From: Aquimarina muelleri DSM 19832
GTDB taxonomy: Bacteria > Bacteroidota > Bacteroidia > Flavobacteriales > Flavobacteriaceae
Direction: 5' to 3'
DNA: 34,725 nt
Assembly: GCF_000430665.1 (NCBI RefSeq)
Contig: NZ_AUML01000047.1
Location: forward strand, 1-34,725
The notes under the pieces were generated by a model. The model worked only from the letters and a program-made list of their open reading frames with translations, did no database searches and was not told the origin of the DNA. Shown one piece after another: positions 25,782 to 33,322 of the stretch (its first letter is position 1; each line of letters opens with the position of its first letter). The position numbers and the translations under genes are program-made.

Positions 25782-27049
25782 TAAAGTACTGTTTTTAAGA
25801 CTTCTGTCATTTTAAATACATCCTCAAAACTATTGTATAGTGGGGTTGGAGCACATCGTATCACATCTGGTTCTCGCCAATCTGTTATTATATGATGATC
25901 TGTGAGTTTTTGATGTAAACTTTTGTCTGCGTTTTTAACTTGAATGGATAGTTGACATCCTCTTTCTTCTGGATTATCAGGCGTGATTATTTTTATCCTG
26001 TCGGTATCTATTTGGTGTATTAAAAATTCGAAATACCCTGTTAGTGCTATTGATTTTTTTCTTAGGGTATCCATTCCAACTTCATTAAAAATATCTAAGG
26101 AAGCTTTTATAGCAGCCATAGATAAGATAGGGGGGTTGCTTAATTGATATCCTTCTGCCCCAGGCATGACATCAAATTCTTGACGCATATTAAAGCGTGT
26201 TTTTTTATTATGACTCCACCAGCCTGCAAAGCGTTTTAGATCTTTATTATAGGCATGTTTTTCATGCACAAATAATCCTCCTAAACTACCAGGACCAGAA
26301 TTTAAATATTTATAGGTACACCATGCTGCAAAATCTACCCCAGAATCGTGTAGTTTTGGTTGGATGTTACCAACACCATGGGCAAGGTCAATACCTACCA
26401 TACATTCTTTTGCATGTCCCAGATCTGCAATTTTTTTAATATCCAGATATTGTCCTGTATAATAATTAAGTCCTCCTATTAATAATAATGCTATTTCATC
26501 GCCTTGATGATCGAGAATTTCTTCTAAATCGTCTATGTGTAAAAGTTCTTCTCCTTTTCGTGGTTTCCATTCTATTAGACCTTCTTTAGGATCAAATCCA
26601 TGAAAATGTAATTGTGATTCTACTGCATACCGATCTGAAGGAAAAGCATCACTTTCTATTACTATTTTATATTTAGTTTTAGTAGGTTGATAAAAAGATA
26701 CCATTAACAAATGTAAATTTGTTGTTAAGGTATTCATTATAACTACTTCTAATGGGTTTGCTCCAACCACTTTTGCCATAGCATCTGTTAAGAATTCATG
26801 ATAAGGCATCCATGGGTTTTTTGCTTCAAAATGACCTTCTACTCCAAAATTAGCCCAATCGTTTAATTCTTGTTGAATATATTGTTGGGTGGTTTTTGGT
26901 TGCAATCCTAAAGAGTTACCACACATATATATCCAATCTTTTCCATCTTTATCTTTAGGGATATGAAATTGATTTCGGTAATATGAGATTTTATCCTTTT
27001 TATCTAGTTCTTTAGCATACTCTAAACTAGCTTTTAATCCTGTGATCAT
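25781..27049 (-). CDS. kynU: Kynureninase
   Basis: This 422-aa PLP enzyme (aminotransferase fold type I) cleaves kynurenine or 3-hydroxykynurenine to anthranilate or 3-hydroxyanthranilate plus alanine. The PLP lysine is K247 in AWCTYKYLNSGPG, preceded by the ring-stacking/aspartate region GIDLAHGVGN (219-228). ESDAFPSDRY and NTLTTNLHLL are also typical of the family. Presence of kmo and haaO in the operon points to 3-hydroxykynurenine as the main substrate. It is the first gene of the operon, with a -7 element 41 nt upstream and a 15-bp palindrome in the leader. Confidence 0.96.
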   Translation of the reverse strand: MITGLKASLEYAKELDKKDKISYYRNQFHIPKDKDGKDWIYMCGNSLGLQPKTTQQYIQQELNDWANFGVEGHFEAKNPWMPYHEFLTDAMAKVVGANPLEVVIMNTLTTNLHLLMVSFYQPTKTKYKIVIESDAFPSDRYAVESQLHFHGFDPKEGLIEWKPRKGEELLHIDDLEEILDHQGDEIALLLIGGLNYYTGQYLDIKKIADLGHAKECMVGIDLAHGVGNIQPKLHDSGVDFAAWCTYKYLNSGPGSLGGLFVHEKHAYNKDLKRFAGWWSHNKKTRFNMRQEFDVMPGAEGYQLSNPPILSMAAIKASLDIFNEVGMDTLRKKSIALTGYFEFLIHQIDTDRIKIITPDNPEERGCQLSIQVKNADKSLHQKLTDHHIITDWREPDVIRCAPTPLYNSFEDVFKMTEVLKTVL

Positions 27050-27067
27050 TTTTAGTGTTTTAATAAT

Positions 27068-27082
27068 TGAAACAGCGTTTCA
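27068..27082. promoter_or_regulatory. Candidate IclR-type operator in the kynU leader
   Basis: TGAAACAGCGTTTCA is a perfect 6-3-6 palindrome. It resembles the classical IclR box TGGAAATnATTTCCA in length and outer bases. It lies between the -7 element (27091-27098) and the kynU ATG (27049), where a bound repressor would block transcription. The operon carries its own iclR gene. This is a prediction. Confidence 0.55.
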
Positions 27083-27090
27083 TAAAAATA

Positions 27091-27098
27091 CAAAAATA
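27091..27098 (-). promoter_or_regulatory. -7 element TATTTTTG of the kynurenine operon
   Basis: The minus strand reads TATTTTTG, an exact TAnnTTTG match, 41 nt before the kynU start. No clear -33 element is seen, which would fit a regulated promoter. Confidence 0.55.
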
Positions 27099-27175
27099 AA
27101 ACCATAAGAAAAAATAATAATTTTATTTTGATATGAATAAGGGGGTATAAAGAGTGTAAGCCCAAGAATAAATGT

Positions 27176-27213
27176 GATGGTTTTTAAAACCTTGATTTTA
27201 AGGTTTAACTATC
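27176..27213 (-). terminator. Weak hairpin between kynU and the downstream-transcribed lipoprotein gene
   Basis: AAACCTT/AAGGTTT forms the inner stem and GATGGTT/AACTATC the outer one with a mismatch. It lies downstream of the lipoprotein gene on the minus strand. The T tract is poor, so its role as a terminator is uncertain. The core resembles the repeat at 23851-23914. Confidence 0.35.
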
Positions 27214-27275
27214 ATTAAGTTTGAGAAGTCTTTAAATTTTTTACTCTAAATTTATGAAAGCAATTAATAAAGTTT

Positions 27276-28004
27276 TTATTGTATAGTGGTGACTTTGATA
27301 TCTGTAAAATAAAGAGACCATTCGCCTTGATCCCTTTTATGCATTTTGGCTATTTTAATACCATTAAAATTTTCATAATTTTCCCATGAAGTAATTAAGG
27401 AGGGCTCTAGTTGGTTTCCTTTTCTAAACACCCACTCTCTGATGATAAAATCTCCTTTAAAATAGAAATCATAAGCATCTCCAGGGGTATAACCACCCTC
27501 ATTTTTATAAATGATAGTTAGTTTCTGCATTTCTGTTTTACTTATAGGAGATATAGCCTTTACTTGATGTTCTGAGGTGAAACTATCGGCATCCCAAATC
27601 AAATTAAAAGGAGCTAATAACCAATACTTATCATTGATAAATCTTTGATCTGCTTTTTTTGAAATACTATCTATTTTGGATCTATGGTAGGTTATAGTAT
27701 CTTCATCTGTAATAAGGGTAACTATATTGCTTTTTGGTTTCCAGATCCAAGATCGTTGATAATGTGTACTATCTTTATCTATGTTAAAAGTGTATTTAAT
27801 TTCTTTTACTTTACTCCAGTTTTCTAATCCATTCGTATATGCTATTGCTTCTGACGTAGTTGGTATTTTATCTTCGTTTTTTTCTATAATAGGACTTGGA
27901 TCTCTTGTTTCTATGTCCTCTTCGTATTTATTCTCTGTTTTAACCTCTGTTTTACAAGCTATAAGTACTAAAGTAATTACTAAAAAAATGAAAGATTTTT
28001 TCAT
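27276..28004 (-). CDS. Predicted lipoprotein of unknown function
   Basis: This 242-aa protein has a lipoprotein signal peptide with lipobox LIAC (Cys17), then a charged, low-complexity linker (about 18-50) and a beta-rich domain (about 55-242) with WKPKSNIVTLITDEDT, YWLLAPFNLIWDAD and FYFKGDFIIREWVFRKG. The layout recalls Bacteroidota envelope proteins related to LolA-like lipoprotein carriers or DUF6503-type proteins, but I do not recognise a specific family with certainty. It is on the same strand as the kynurenine operon, with 226 nt between them and a promoter for kynU inside the gap, so it is probably a separate unit. Confidence 0.65.
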   Translation of the reverse strand: MKKSFIFLVITLVLIACKTEVKTENKYEEDIETRDPSPIIEKNEDKIPTTSEAIAYTNGLENWSKVKEIKYTFNIDKDSTHYQRSWIWKPKSNIVTLITDEDTITYHRSKIDSISKKADQRFINDKYWLLAPFNLIWDADSFTSEHQVKAISPISKTEMQKLTIIYKNEGGYTPGDAYDFYFKGDFIIREWVFRKGNQLEPSLITSWENYENFNGIKIAKMHKRDQGEWSLYFTDIKVTTIQ

Positions 28005-28056
28005 GGCATTAATTTTATTACAGATTAGTCTGTTTTTAGGCTAAAGTATAAAAAGA

Positions 28057-28088
28057 AAATCCTTGTTAAATTAGATTAACAAGGATTT
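28057..28088 (-). terminator. Intrinsic terminator after the cupredoxin-like gene
   Basis: A perfect 13-bp stem AAATCCTTGTTAA (28057-28069 with 28076-28088) encloses a 6-nt loop and is followed on the minus strand by TTTTCTTTTT. It lies 26 nt after the stop of the 28114 gene. Confidence 0.85.
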
Positions 28089-28113
28089 AAGCTTTAGTAA
28101 TAAATAAAAGGGA

Positions 28114-28482
28114 TTATTCTACAACCAAAGTGTATTGTGGTGTTTTGTTTAAAGGACAGAAATATTTGTATGTTCCCTTTTCTAGTGCTACTGTTTGAGA
28201 ACTTTCTGTTTTGCCATCTGCTACTACTTTGGTAACATATGCAGATTTAATATGATTTTTAGCATCAGAAGCATCTTTTCCTTCTGGAACTAATACAAAA
28301 CCAACATCAGTTCCTACATTATTGTTAGAAATATTGAAAACATAACTGCCTTCAGATAATGTGATTCCTTTTTGAGTGAATTCTCCTTTGGTTTGTTCTA
28401 AAGATACTGTCTTAACTTCTTGTGCCTGAGAACTAAAAGTGATTACTAAAAGTAATGAGAATATTGCGATTAATTTTTTCAT
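28114..28482 (-). CDS. Small secreted cupredoxin-fold-like protein
   Basis: This 122-aa protein has a signal peptide (1-20, ending SQAQ) and a beta-sandwich-like body with LSEGSYVFNISNNNVGTDVGFVLVPEG and a C-terminal KGTYKYFCPLNKTPQYTLVVE. The last part copies the copper-loop region of cupredoxins (FxCPLN). However, the His and Met that should follow the Cys are missing, so a type 1 copper site is unlikely. A similar small plastocyanin-like family is common in flavobacteria. Its role is unknown. It sits 81 nt downstream of the AhpD-like gene on the same strand and has its own terminator. Confidence 0.65.
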   Translation of the reverse strand: MKKLIAIFSLLLVITFSSQAQEVKTVSLEQTKGEFTQKGITLSEGSYVFNISNNNVGTDVGFVLVPEGKDASDAKNHIKSAYVTKVVADGKTESSQTVALEKGTYKYFCPLNKTPQYTLVVE

Positions 28483-28563
28483 GATTTTAATTGTATTCTT
28501 TAATGGGTTTAGAAATTATATAATTTATTAGCTATAAAGTTTATTAAAGTTGTTCATTATGTG

Positions 28564-29112
28564 TTATACTTTTGAAGTTTCAAGTGGCTGCGCAACAGGA
28601 AAATCAACAGGGATTTGAGTTGTACTATGTACGTAATTAGAAATTGTTTTGTCTCCTACTAGTACAATAGTGTCAATTAGGTTTCCCTTAGAGTATCCTG
28701 CACTAAAAAAGTTTTCGATTACATCTTGACTTGCTTTACCTCTGTTTTCGGTTATATTTTTTGCTAATTTAGCTAGTGCATTAAATTTAGAGTCAAAAGA
28801 TGCGTTACCAGCTCTAAGTTCTAATATTTGCTCATCTGTAAATCCGTTCATTTTTCCGATAGCAGTATGGGCAGATAAACAGTAGATACATTGATTTACT
28901 TCGCTAACTGCTAAGTTTACAACTTCTTTTTCTTTTGAAGAAAGTGATGTTTTTGCATTAGCAAGATTAAGGTAGTTTTCTAAAGCTGTTTCACTATGTG
29001 CGTATGTTGCATATAAGTTAGGAACAAATCCTAATGCTTTATTAAGATTATCGAATATTGCTTGATTGTTAGTGTTTACTTCCTCTCTTGTAGGTACATT
29101 AAATGTGCTCAT
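28564..29112 (-). CDS. Carboxymuconolactone decarboxylase / AhpD-like peroxidase family protein
   Basis: This 182-aa helical protein has the AhpD-type redox motif C75-I-Y-C78-x3-H82 (QCIYCLSAHTAIGK). In AhpD proteins the CxxC pair and histidine reduce peroxides with thiol partners. The N-terminal LGFVPNLYATYAHSETALENYL is typical of the uncharacterised peroxidase-related subgroup. It is probably cytoplasmic. Transcription appears to start from a TATTTTTG element at 29158-29165 and is likely controlled by the AraC regulator at 30271-31137 through the operator at 29188-29227. Despite the family name it is not expected to act in protocatechuate breakdown. Confidence 0.88.
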   Translation of the reverse strand: MSTFNVPTREEVNTNNQAIFDNLNKALGFVPNLYATYAHSETALENYLNLANAKTSLSSKEKEVVNLAVSEVNQCIYCLSAHTAIGKMNGFTDEQILELRAGNASFDSKFNALAKLAKNITENRGKASQDVIENFFSAGYSKGNLIDTIVLVGDKTISNYVHSTTQIPVDFPVAQPLETSKV

Positions 29113-29157
29113 AATTTTTTTATTTATTATTATTTTATAATTTAAAATTGTCTATTA

Positions 29158-29165
29158 CAAAAATA
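29158..29165 (-). promoter_or_regulatory. -7 element TATTTTTG of the AhpD-like gene
   Basis: An exact TAnnTTTG match lies 45 nt before the ATG at 29112. The proximal operator half-site starts 38 nt upstream of it. Confidence 0.55.
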
Positions 29166-29187
29166 TTGTTGAAATAGGAGGGATAGA

Positions 29188-29227
29188 ATAGTTGTTTTTC
29201 CCGATTACTTGTCAAATTTTCCCGACT
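29188..29227 (-). promoter_or_regulatory. Candidate AraC-type operator, copy 1 (upstream of the AhpD-like gene)
   Basis: On the minus strand two CGGGAAAA half-sites (29217-29224 and 29196-29203) lie 21 bp apart in the same orientation, the usual spacing for AraC-family binding. The proximal half extends to CGGGAAAAACAACTAT, identical in copy 2. The distal half continues into TTTGACA, comparable to ATCGACA in copy 2. Confidence 0.7.
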
Positions 29228-29240
29228 AGTTTTTTAGGGT

Positions 29241-29396
29241 TTATTTTTGGAAAAAAGGTTTTTCTGCATCACAATAAAAATCATGAATTCCTTTTTCTTC
29301 ACAATGTTTTTTTGAAGGAATAGAATGAATTACTTTTTTTCTTCCTTGACGAAAAATTTCAATTAGATTGAAAATTGATTTATTTGGTACTGTCAT
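29241..29396 (-). CDS. 51-aa protein of unknown function
   Basis: The ORF runs from ATG at 29396 to TAA at 29241 and encodes 51 residues starting MTVPNKSIFNLIEIFRQGRK. It is basic in the first half and has two cysteines, in KKHCEEKG and DFYCDAEK, and no signal peptide. It is not recognised. Support for it being real is that it has its own promoter region with an operator at 29451-29489 nearly identical to that of the AhpD-like gene, and the same 38-nt spacing to a -7-like element. The stop is followed by the AhpD-like gene's operator. The two genes are thus neighbours under what looks like a shared AraC control. Confidence 0.6.
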   Translation of the reverse strand: MTVPNKSIFNLIEIFRQGRKKVIHSIPSKKHCEEKGIHDFYCDAEKPFFQK

Positions 29397-29420
29397 TTTT
29401 TTGGTTTTAAATTAACAGTA

Positions 29421-29428
29421 CAAAGATC
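29421..29428 (-). promoter_or_regulatory. -7-like element GATCTTTG of the 51-aa gene
   Basis: One mismatch to TAnnTTTG (G for T). It lies 24 nt before the ATG at 29396 and exactly 38 nt from the proximal operator half-site, the same as at the AhpD-like gene. Confidence 0.45.
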
Positions 29429-29450
29429 TATTATAAGTAAAAGGAAGGAA

Positions 29451-29489
29451 ATAGTTGTTTTTCCCGAGAGCATGTCGATTCTTCCCAGA
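29451..29489 (-). promoter_or_regulatory. Candidate AraC-type operator, copy 2 (upstream of the 51-aa gene)
   Basis: The minus strand holds TGGGAAGA (29480-29487) and CGGGAAAA (29459-29466) 21 bp apart. The proximal half again reads CGGGAAAAACAACTAT. Together with copy 1 this is a conserved direct-repeat operator. Confidence 0.7.
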
Positions 29490-29499
29490 AATAATAGAA

Positions 29500-29548
29500 A
29501 ATGTTGTTTAAAAAACAAACGGATTTAGTTTGTTTTTTAAACAACATT
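29500..29548 (-). terminator. Intrinsic terminator after the DoxX-like gene
   Basis: A perfect 21-bp inverted repeat (29500-29520 with 29528-29548) encloses a 7-nt loop and is followed by TTTT on the minus strand. It separates the DoxX-like gene from the operator of the 51-aa gene. Confidence 0.85.
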
Positions 29549-29598
29549 AAAGATTACTTATAATAGTGGTAGTTGAAGAAGGTATTCTTTCTTATAGA

Positions 29599-29970
29599 TT
29601 AGAAAAACTTAACTTCCTTTCTTTTAATCCACAAAACAATTGCACTTAGTGCAAAGGTTACTATTGCTGTAATAAATAAAGCGCCTCCATCATTATTGAT
29701 TTCGATACCTAATTTTGTTAAATGCATCATGATAGCGCCTCCAATAATTCCAAGAGATAGCATGGCGCCAATCCATGCAGTTTTTGGTATTAAAATTAAA
29801 ATGCCAGCGATTAATTCTGTTATTCCAGTGCCTATTCGGCCATAAGGTTCTAGGCCAACTTTTGTAAAAATATAAACACTGTCTGGATGTGCAGTAAATT
29901 TAAACCTTAGAGTTTGAATTAAGATTATTGCTACGACAATTCGTAACAATAGGGGTAAAATCTTTTTCAT
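29599..29970 (-). CDS. DoxX-like small membrane protein
   Basis: This 123-aa protein starts at ATG 29970 (MKKILPLLLRIV). The frame extends 25 codons further upstream, but that stretch is not membrane-like and would mask the first helix. Four hydrophobic helices are visible, with the family phrases RFKFTAHPDSVYIF, GLEPYGRIGTGITELIAGILILIP and GAIMMHLTKLGIE. DoxX-like proteins of this size are inner-membrane proteins often linked to redox or thiol stress and frequently sit near AraC regulators in Bacteroidota. It lies between the AraC gene and the 51-aa gene, but the AraC-type operator was not found upstream of it. Confidence 0.8.
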   Translation of the reverse strand: MKKILPLLLRIVVAIILIQTLRFKFTAHPDSVYIFTKVGLEPYGRIGTGITELIAGILILIPKTAWIGAMLSLGIIGGAIMMHLTKLGIEINNDGGALFITAIVTFALSAIVLWIKRKEVKFF

Positions 29971-30270
29971 GTTAGGTAATTGTATTTGTTGTGAAACGTG
30001 AGGTAAATACACCATAAAAATATGGGTAAAACATCTTTTTTGCAACTAAATGTATTCTTTATAAATTTAATAAACAATTCTACTAGTATATTATATTTAT
30101 ATATTCATTGTTAGAGCTTAAAATTTTGTTTTTAATAAACACTTAAAGTATTTGTTATTAATGTGTTAAATTTTTGTTATGAATTTAATATGAAAAAGAT
30201 AAGTTTTTATATTATTTGTTATCTATATACAATTGTTATGCTATTATGATTTTGGATAATTGTTTTATTA
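29971..30270. other. 300-bp intergenic region between the AraC and DoxX-like genes
   Basis: It is very AT-rich. It includes the non-conserved upstream extension of the DoxX-like frame. I find no CGGGAAAA half-site, no strong terminator and no clean -7 element. Confidence 0.5.
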
Positions 30271-31137
30271 CTATCGAATATTGCGTAATCCATATTGTTT
30301 TGATGGTTCTAATTTTAATTGTTTCTTAAAGTCTGAAGGAGAGATAGTTGTATGCTTTTTAAACATCCTACTAAAATGAGAAGCGTCTTCAAAACCAATT
30401 TCATAGGCTATTTCTTTAGCAGATTTATCTGTATAAATAAGTAGACGTTTTGCCTCCAGAATTATCCTGTCATGGATTACTTGTAAAGGGCTTTTTTTGA
30501 ATTTTGAAAAATTGTTGGATAGTGTTTTTGGAGATTTAAATAATTTTTCAGCATAAAAACCTACAGTATGCTCTTTTCTGAAATGTGTCTCTACTAAAAT
30601 GTTGAAGTTTCTAAGTAGATCTATTTGTTTTCCAAGCTTATTATAATTGTTTTGTTGCTTAATAAGACGTGTAGTTGTTATTATAAATCTAGACATTAGC
30701 ATACGTAGCATTTCTGCTTGTATAGTGTCTACTGTGTCTAATTCATCTAAGAAAACTTTATGTAATTGATCGAGTTTGTTTTGCTCTTTTACGTCTAAAT
30801 CGACTACAGATATAGCGCTATTGCCATAAAAAAGAACTCCCATGCAGCTCACTTCTTTGTCATGATCTTTAATACAATAAAACTCTCGGTTAAATTGATA
30901 TACAATTATATCTGATCCGTTAGTAAACTTAAAATATTGCTCAGGAGTTAATACTACAATTTTATTTTTTTCAATGGTTGCTGTAACTCCATCAATCTCT
31001 ATATTTAGATCACTGTTTCTAGACCAAATAAATGTATATAGGCCTATTGGTTCTGATTTTTTATATAACTGTAATAGCTCTTCATTTGCAACTTTTAGAA
31101 GGGCTTCTGTAGAAAATTCTTTAAACTCTTTGATCAT
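30271..31137 (-). CDS. AraC-family transcriptional regulator
   Basis: This is a 288-aa regulator. The C-terminal 95 residues hold the two helix-turn-helix motifs: FYAEKLFKSPKTLSNNFSKF and AKEIAYEIGFEDASHFSRMFKKHTTISPSDFKKQ, the second matching the AraC signature. The N-terminal domain (about 1-170) is a cupin-like effector domain with VVLTPEQYFKFT, and CIKDHDKEVSCMGVLF. The nearby operator pair at 29188-29227 and 29451-29489, with direct half-sites 21 bp apart, is its likely target. No such site is seen upstream of its own start, so autoregulation is not supported. The effector is unknown. Confidence 0.9.
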   Translation of the reverse strand: MIKEFKEFSTEALLKVANEELLQLYKKSEPIGLYTFIWSRNSDLNIEIDGVTATIEKNKIVVLTPEQYFKFTNGSDIIVYQFNREFYCIKDHDKEVSCMGVLFYGNSAISVVDLDVKEQNKLDQLHKVFLDELDTVDTIQAEMLRMLMSRFIITTTRLIKQQNNYNKLGKQIDLLRNFNILVETHFRKEHTVGFYAEKLFKSPKTLSNNFSKFKKSPLQVIHDRIILEAKRLLIYTDKSAKEIAYEIGFEDASHFSRMFKKHTTISPSDFKKQLKLEPSKQYGLRNIR

Positions 31138-31230
31138 GTGTAATATGTCGTTTTTCAGAAAGACTTATTACATATAATTATAGAAAAAAAGCAAAATTTA
31201 AAAATATGGTTTATAGGATGTGTTAATTAT

Positions 31231-31518
31231 TTAAAATTCAAAACCATTATAATATTTTCGCTCACGGATTAATAATCCAAAAATTAACCCTATTGCGCCT
31301 TTTCGTCCAATTGTATTTCTAAGTCTTTGTAAACTAGAGGGGGTGGTTTCTATTTTAGCAGCAAGCCCATTACTGGTACTACCATCAATAAATATTTGTA
31401 ACGAGTAAATCGAAACACCAAGTTTTTTAGCGATACTTTCTCCTATATTTCCGTTATTAAGATCATTAAGAGCTCTTATACTTATACCATGTTTTTTGGC
31501 AATTCTGTTGAAGCCCAT
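31231..31518 (-). CDS. 95-aa protein with three 23-residue helix-turn-helix-like repeats
   Basis: Not recognised as a known family. Three units begin at I6, I29 and L52 with a strict 23-residue period: IAKKHGISIRALNDL, IAKKLGVSIYSLQIF and LAAKIETTPSSLQRL. Each resembles the first helices of a DNA-binding HTH (IAKxxGVSxxSL). A hydrophobic, Gly-rich segment GAIGLIFGLLIRERKYY follows. There is no signal peptide. It could be a small DNA-binding protein or a repeat adaptor. It is on the same strand as its neighbours, with 277 nt of AT-rich sequence upstream, so it is probably transcribed alone. Confidence 0.6.
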   Translation of the reverse strand: MGFNRIAKKHGISIRALNDLNNGNIGESIAKKLGVSIYSLQIFIDGSTSNGLAAKIETTPSSLQRLRNTIGRKGAIGLIFGLLIRERKYYNGFEF

Positions 31519-31795
31519 TTTTACGATTTTTAAATTAAACTATTAATAGATAATGATAGTAAATTTCCGTGTGTATTTATATTTAATTCGTAGTAATGCA
31601 CATTATAAAAGAGTACAAGTGCCAGTGTATATTTTAATATAAACTCTTTGACATCTAAAGTACTAAAGGCTTTTTAGAAATTATTACGGGAAACCATAGT
31701 TTAATAAAAAAAGTAGTGTTTAAATGTAAAATAGATACTGAAGTTTATGTACTTCAATGACTTTTAAAGATGGTTTTTATTATTATTTTTTAAAT

Positions 31796-33160
31796 TTAAC
31801 CAATTAACCATTTTAACCATTTCAATTTTGAAGAGCTATAAGGAGCGTATTTTAAATTGGGTTCTATCCAAAAGGATTTTTGTAAAATACTTTTATAGTG
31901 TGAAAATGTTTCGAAACCATATTTTCCATGATAACTTCCGATTCCACTATCTCCAACTCCTCCAAAAGGGAGTGATTGTTCCGCAAAATGCATTACAGCA
32001 TCATTTACTGCGCCACCACCAAAGGAGATTTCTTTTAGTATTTTGTTTTTTATAACTTTATTTTTAGTGAATATATAGCAAGAAAGAGGTTTGGGAAGAG
32101 ACTTTACTTTTTTAATAGCATCCTCTATATTTTGAAATGTTAGTATGGGTAAAATAGGACCAAAAATCTCTTCCTGCATAACTTTGTCTGAAAATTCTAT
32201 GTTGGTCAGAACAGTTGGAAAAATAACTCTTTCTTTTGGATTATTACCACCACCAAAATAGACTTTATTAGGGTCAATTAAATTATAAAGCCTGTTAAAG
32301 TTTTTATCATTAATGATTTGGGTGTAATTATGATTAGATATACCATAGTTGGCATTTTTAATATGTTTTTTTACAGCAACTAAAAATTGATCAAGTATGG
32401 TAGATGCAACTAAAACATAATCAGGAGCTATACATGTTTGTCCAGCATTAAGGAATTTTGCCCAAACAAGTCTTTTTGCAGTCATGTCGATATCAATACC
32501 CTCTGTAATTATAGCAGGGCTTTTACCTCCTAATTCTAAGGTTACTGGTGTTAAGTGCTTTGCAGCAGCTAGGTAGATTATTTGTCCTACATTTACACTT
32601 CCTGTGAAAAATATTTTATCAAATTTTACACCTAGAATATTGGTCGTTTCTTTTACTCCCCCTTCAATGACTTTAAAAAAAGACGGATCAAAGTTTTGAT
32701 TGATTAATGCTGCCATTGTTGCTGAGGTATGTGATGATATCTCACTAGGTTTAAGAACAACAGTACATCCAGCTGCAATTGCAGCAATTGCTGGGCAAAG
32801 AGATAATTGATAAGGGTAATTCCATGCTCCTATTACGAGAATAGTTCCATAAGGTTCAGGTATTATATAACTTGTACCGGGTAGGTTTGCAAGTCCAGTA
32901 GAAACTTTCTTTTTTTTAGCCCACTTTTTTATTTTTGCTATAGCAAGATCAATTTCGTGATAAATTATAGATAATTCTGTAGTATAAGTTTCAAATTCAG
33001 ATTTTTTAAAATCTGAATATATGGATTCATAGAGTAGCGTTTCATTTTTTTTTAGAATATCTTTTAAATGCTTTAATTGTTTTATTCTAAAAGGGATATC
33101 TTTTGTAGTATTGGTATTAAAAAAATGCCGCTGTTGATCTATAATACATTGATAATTCAT
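31796..33160 (-). CDS. Aldehyde dehydrogenase, class 3-like
   Basis: This 454-aa enzyme is shorter than class 1/2 enzymes, as in the ALDH3 group. The catalytic residues are C243 (NAGQTCIAPD) and E209 (LELGGKSP), with N114 in GAWNYPYQ. The C-terminal NDAVMHFAEQSLPFGGVGDSGIGSYHGKYGFETFSH is the ALDH3 signature. These enzymes oxidise medium- and long-chain fatty aldehydes with NAD(P). Next upstream on the same strand is a fatty-acid-hydroxylase-superfamily membrane protein, which could produce or handle related lipids, but the 187-nt gap contains a terminator, so they are not clearly co-transcribed. Confidence 0.92.
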   Translation of the reverse strand: MNYQCIIDQQRHFFNTNTTKDIPFRIKQLKHLKDILKKNETLLYESIYSDFKKSEFETYTTELSIIYHEIDLAIAKIKKWAKKKKVSTGLANLPGTSYIIPEPYGTILVIGAWNYPYQLSLCPAIAAIAAGCTVVLKPSEISSHTSATMAALINQNFDPSFFKVIEGGVKETTNILGVKFDKIFFTGSVNVGQIIYLAAAKHLTPVTLELGGKSPAIITEGIDIDMTAKRLVWAKFLNAGQTCIAPDYVLVASTILDQFLVAVKKHIKNANYGISNHNYTQIINDKNFNRLYNLIDPNKVYFGGGNNPKERVIFPTVLTNIEFSDKVMQEEIFGPILPILTFQNIEDAIKKVKSLPKPLSCYIFTKNKVIKNKILKEISFGGGAVNDAVMHFAEQSLPFGGVGDSGIGSYHGKYGFETFSHYKSILQKSFWIEPNLKYAPYSSSKLKWLKWLIG

Positions 33161-33322
33161 AGGTGCAATATTCTTGAAAATATTAGAAATACAAACACTT
33201 TGATAAAACTGTGTATTTGGAATAAAAACATGTTTCCTTAAATATAAAAATCTAGAGACACACAGTACTACTTAATTTCTTAATTAAAGGATTATAAAGC
33301 AAGAATTCTTATAAAAAATAAG

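Noticed and set aside
29971..30045. Upstream extension of the DoxX-like frame
   Set aside because: The first membrane helix begins at the internal ATG; the extension is not typical of the family.
31684..31700. CGGGAAACCATAG on the plus strand, like the AraC operator half-site
   Set aside because: No matching second half-site 21 bp away and no plus-strand gene downstream.
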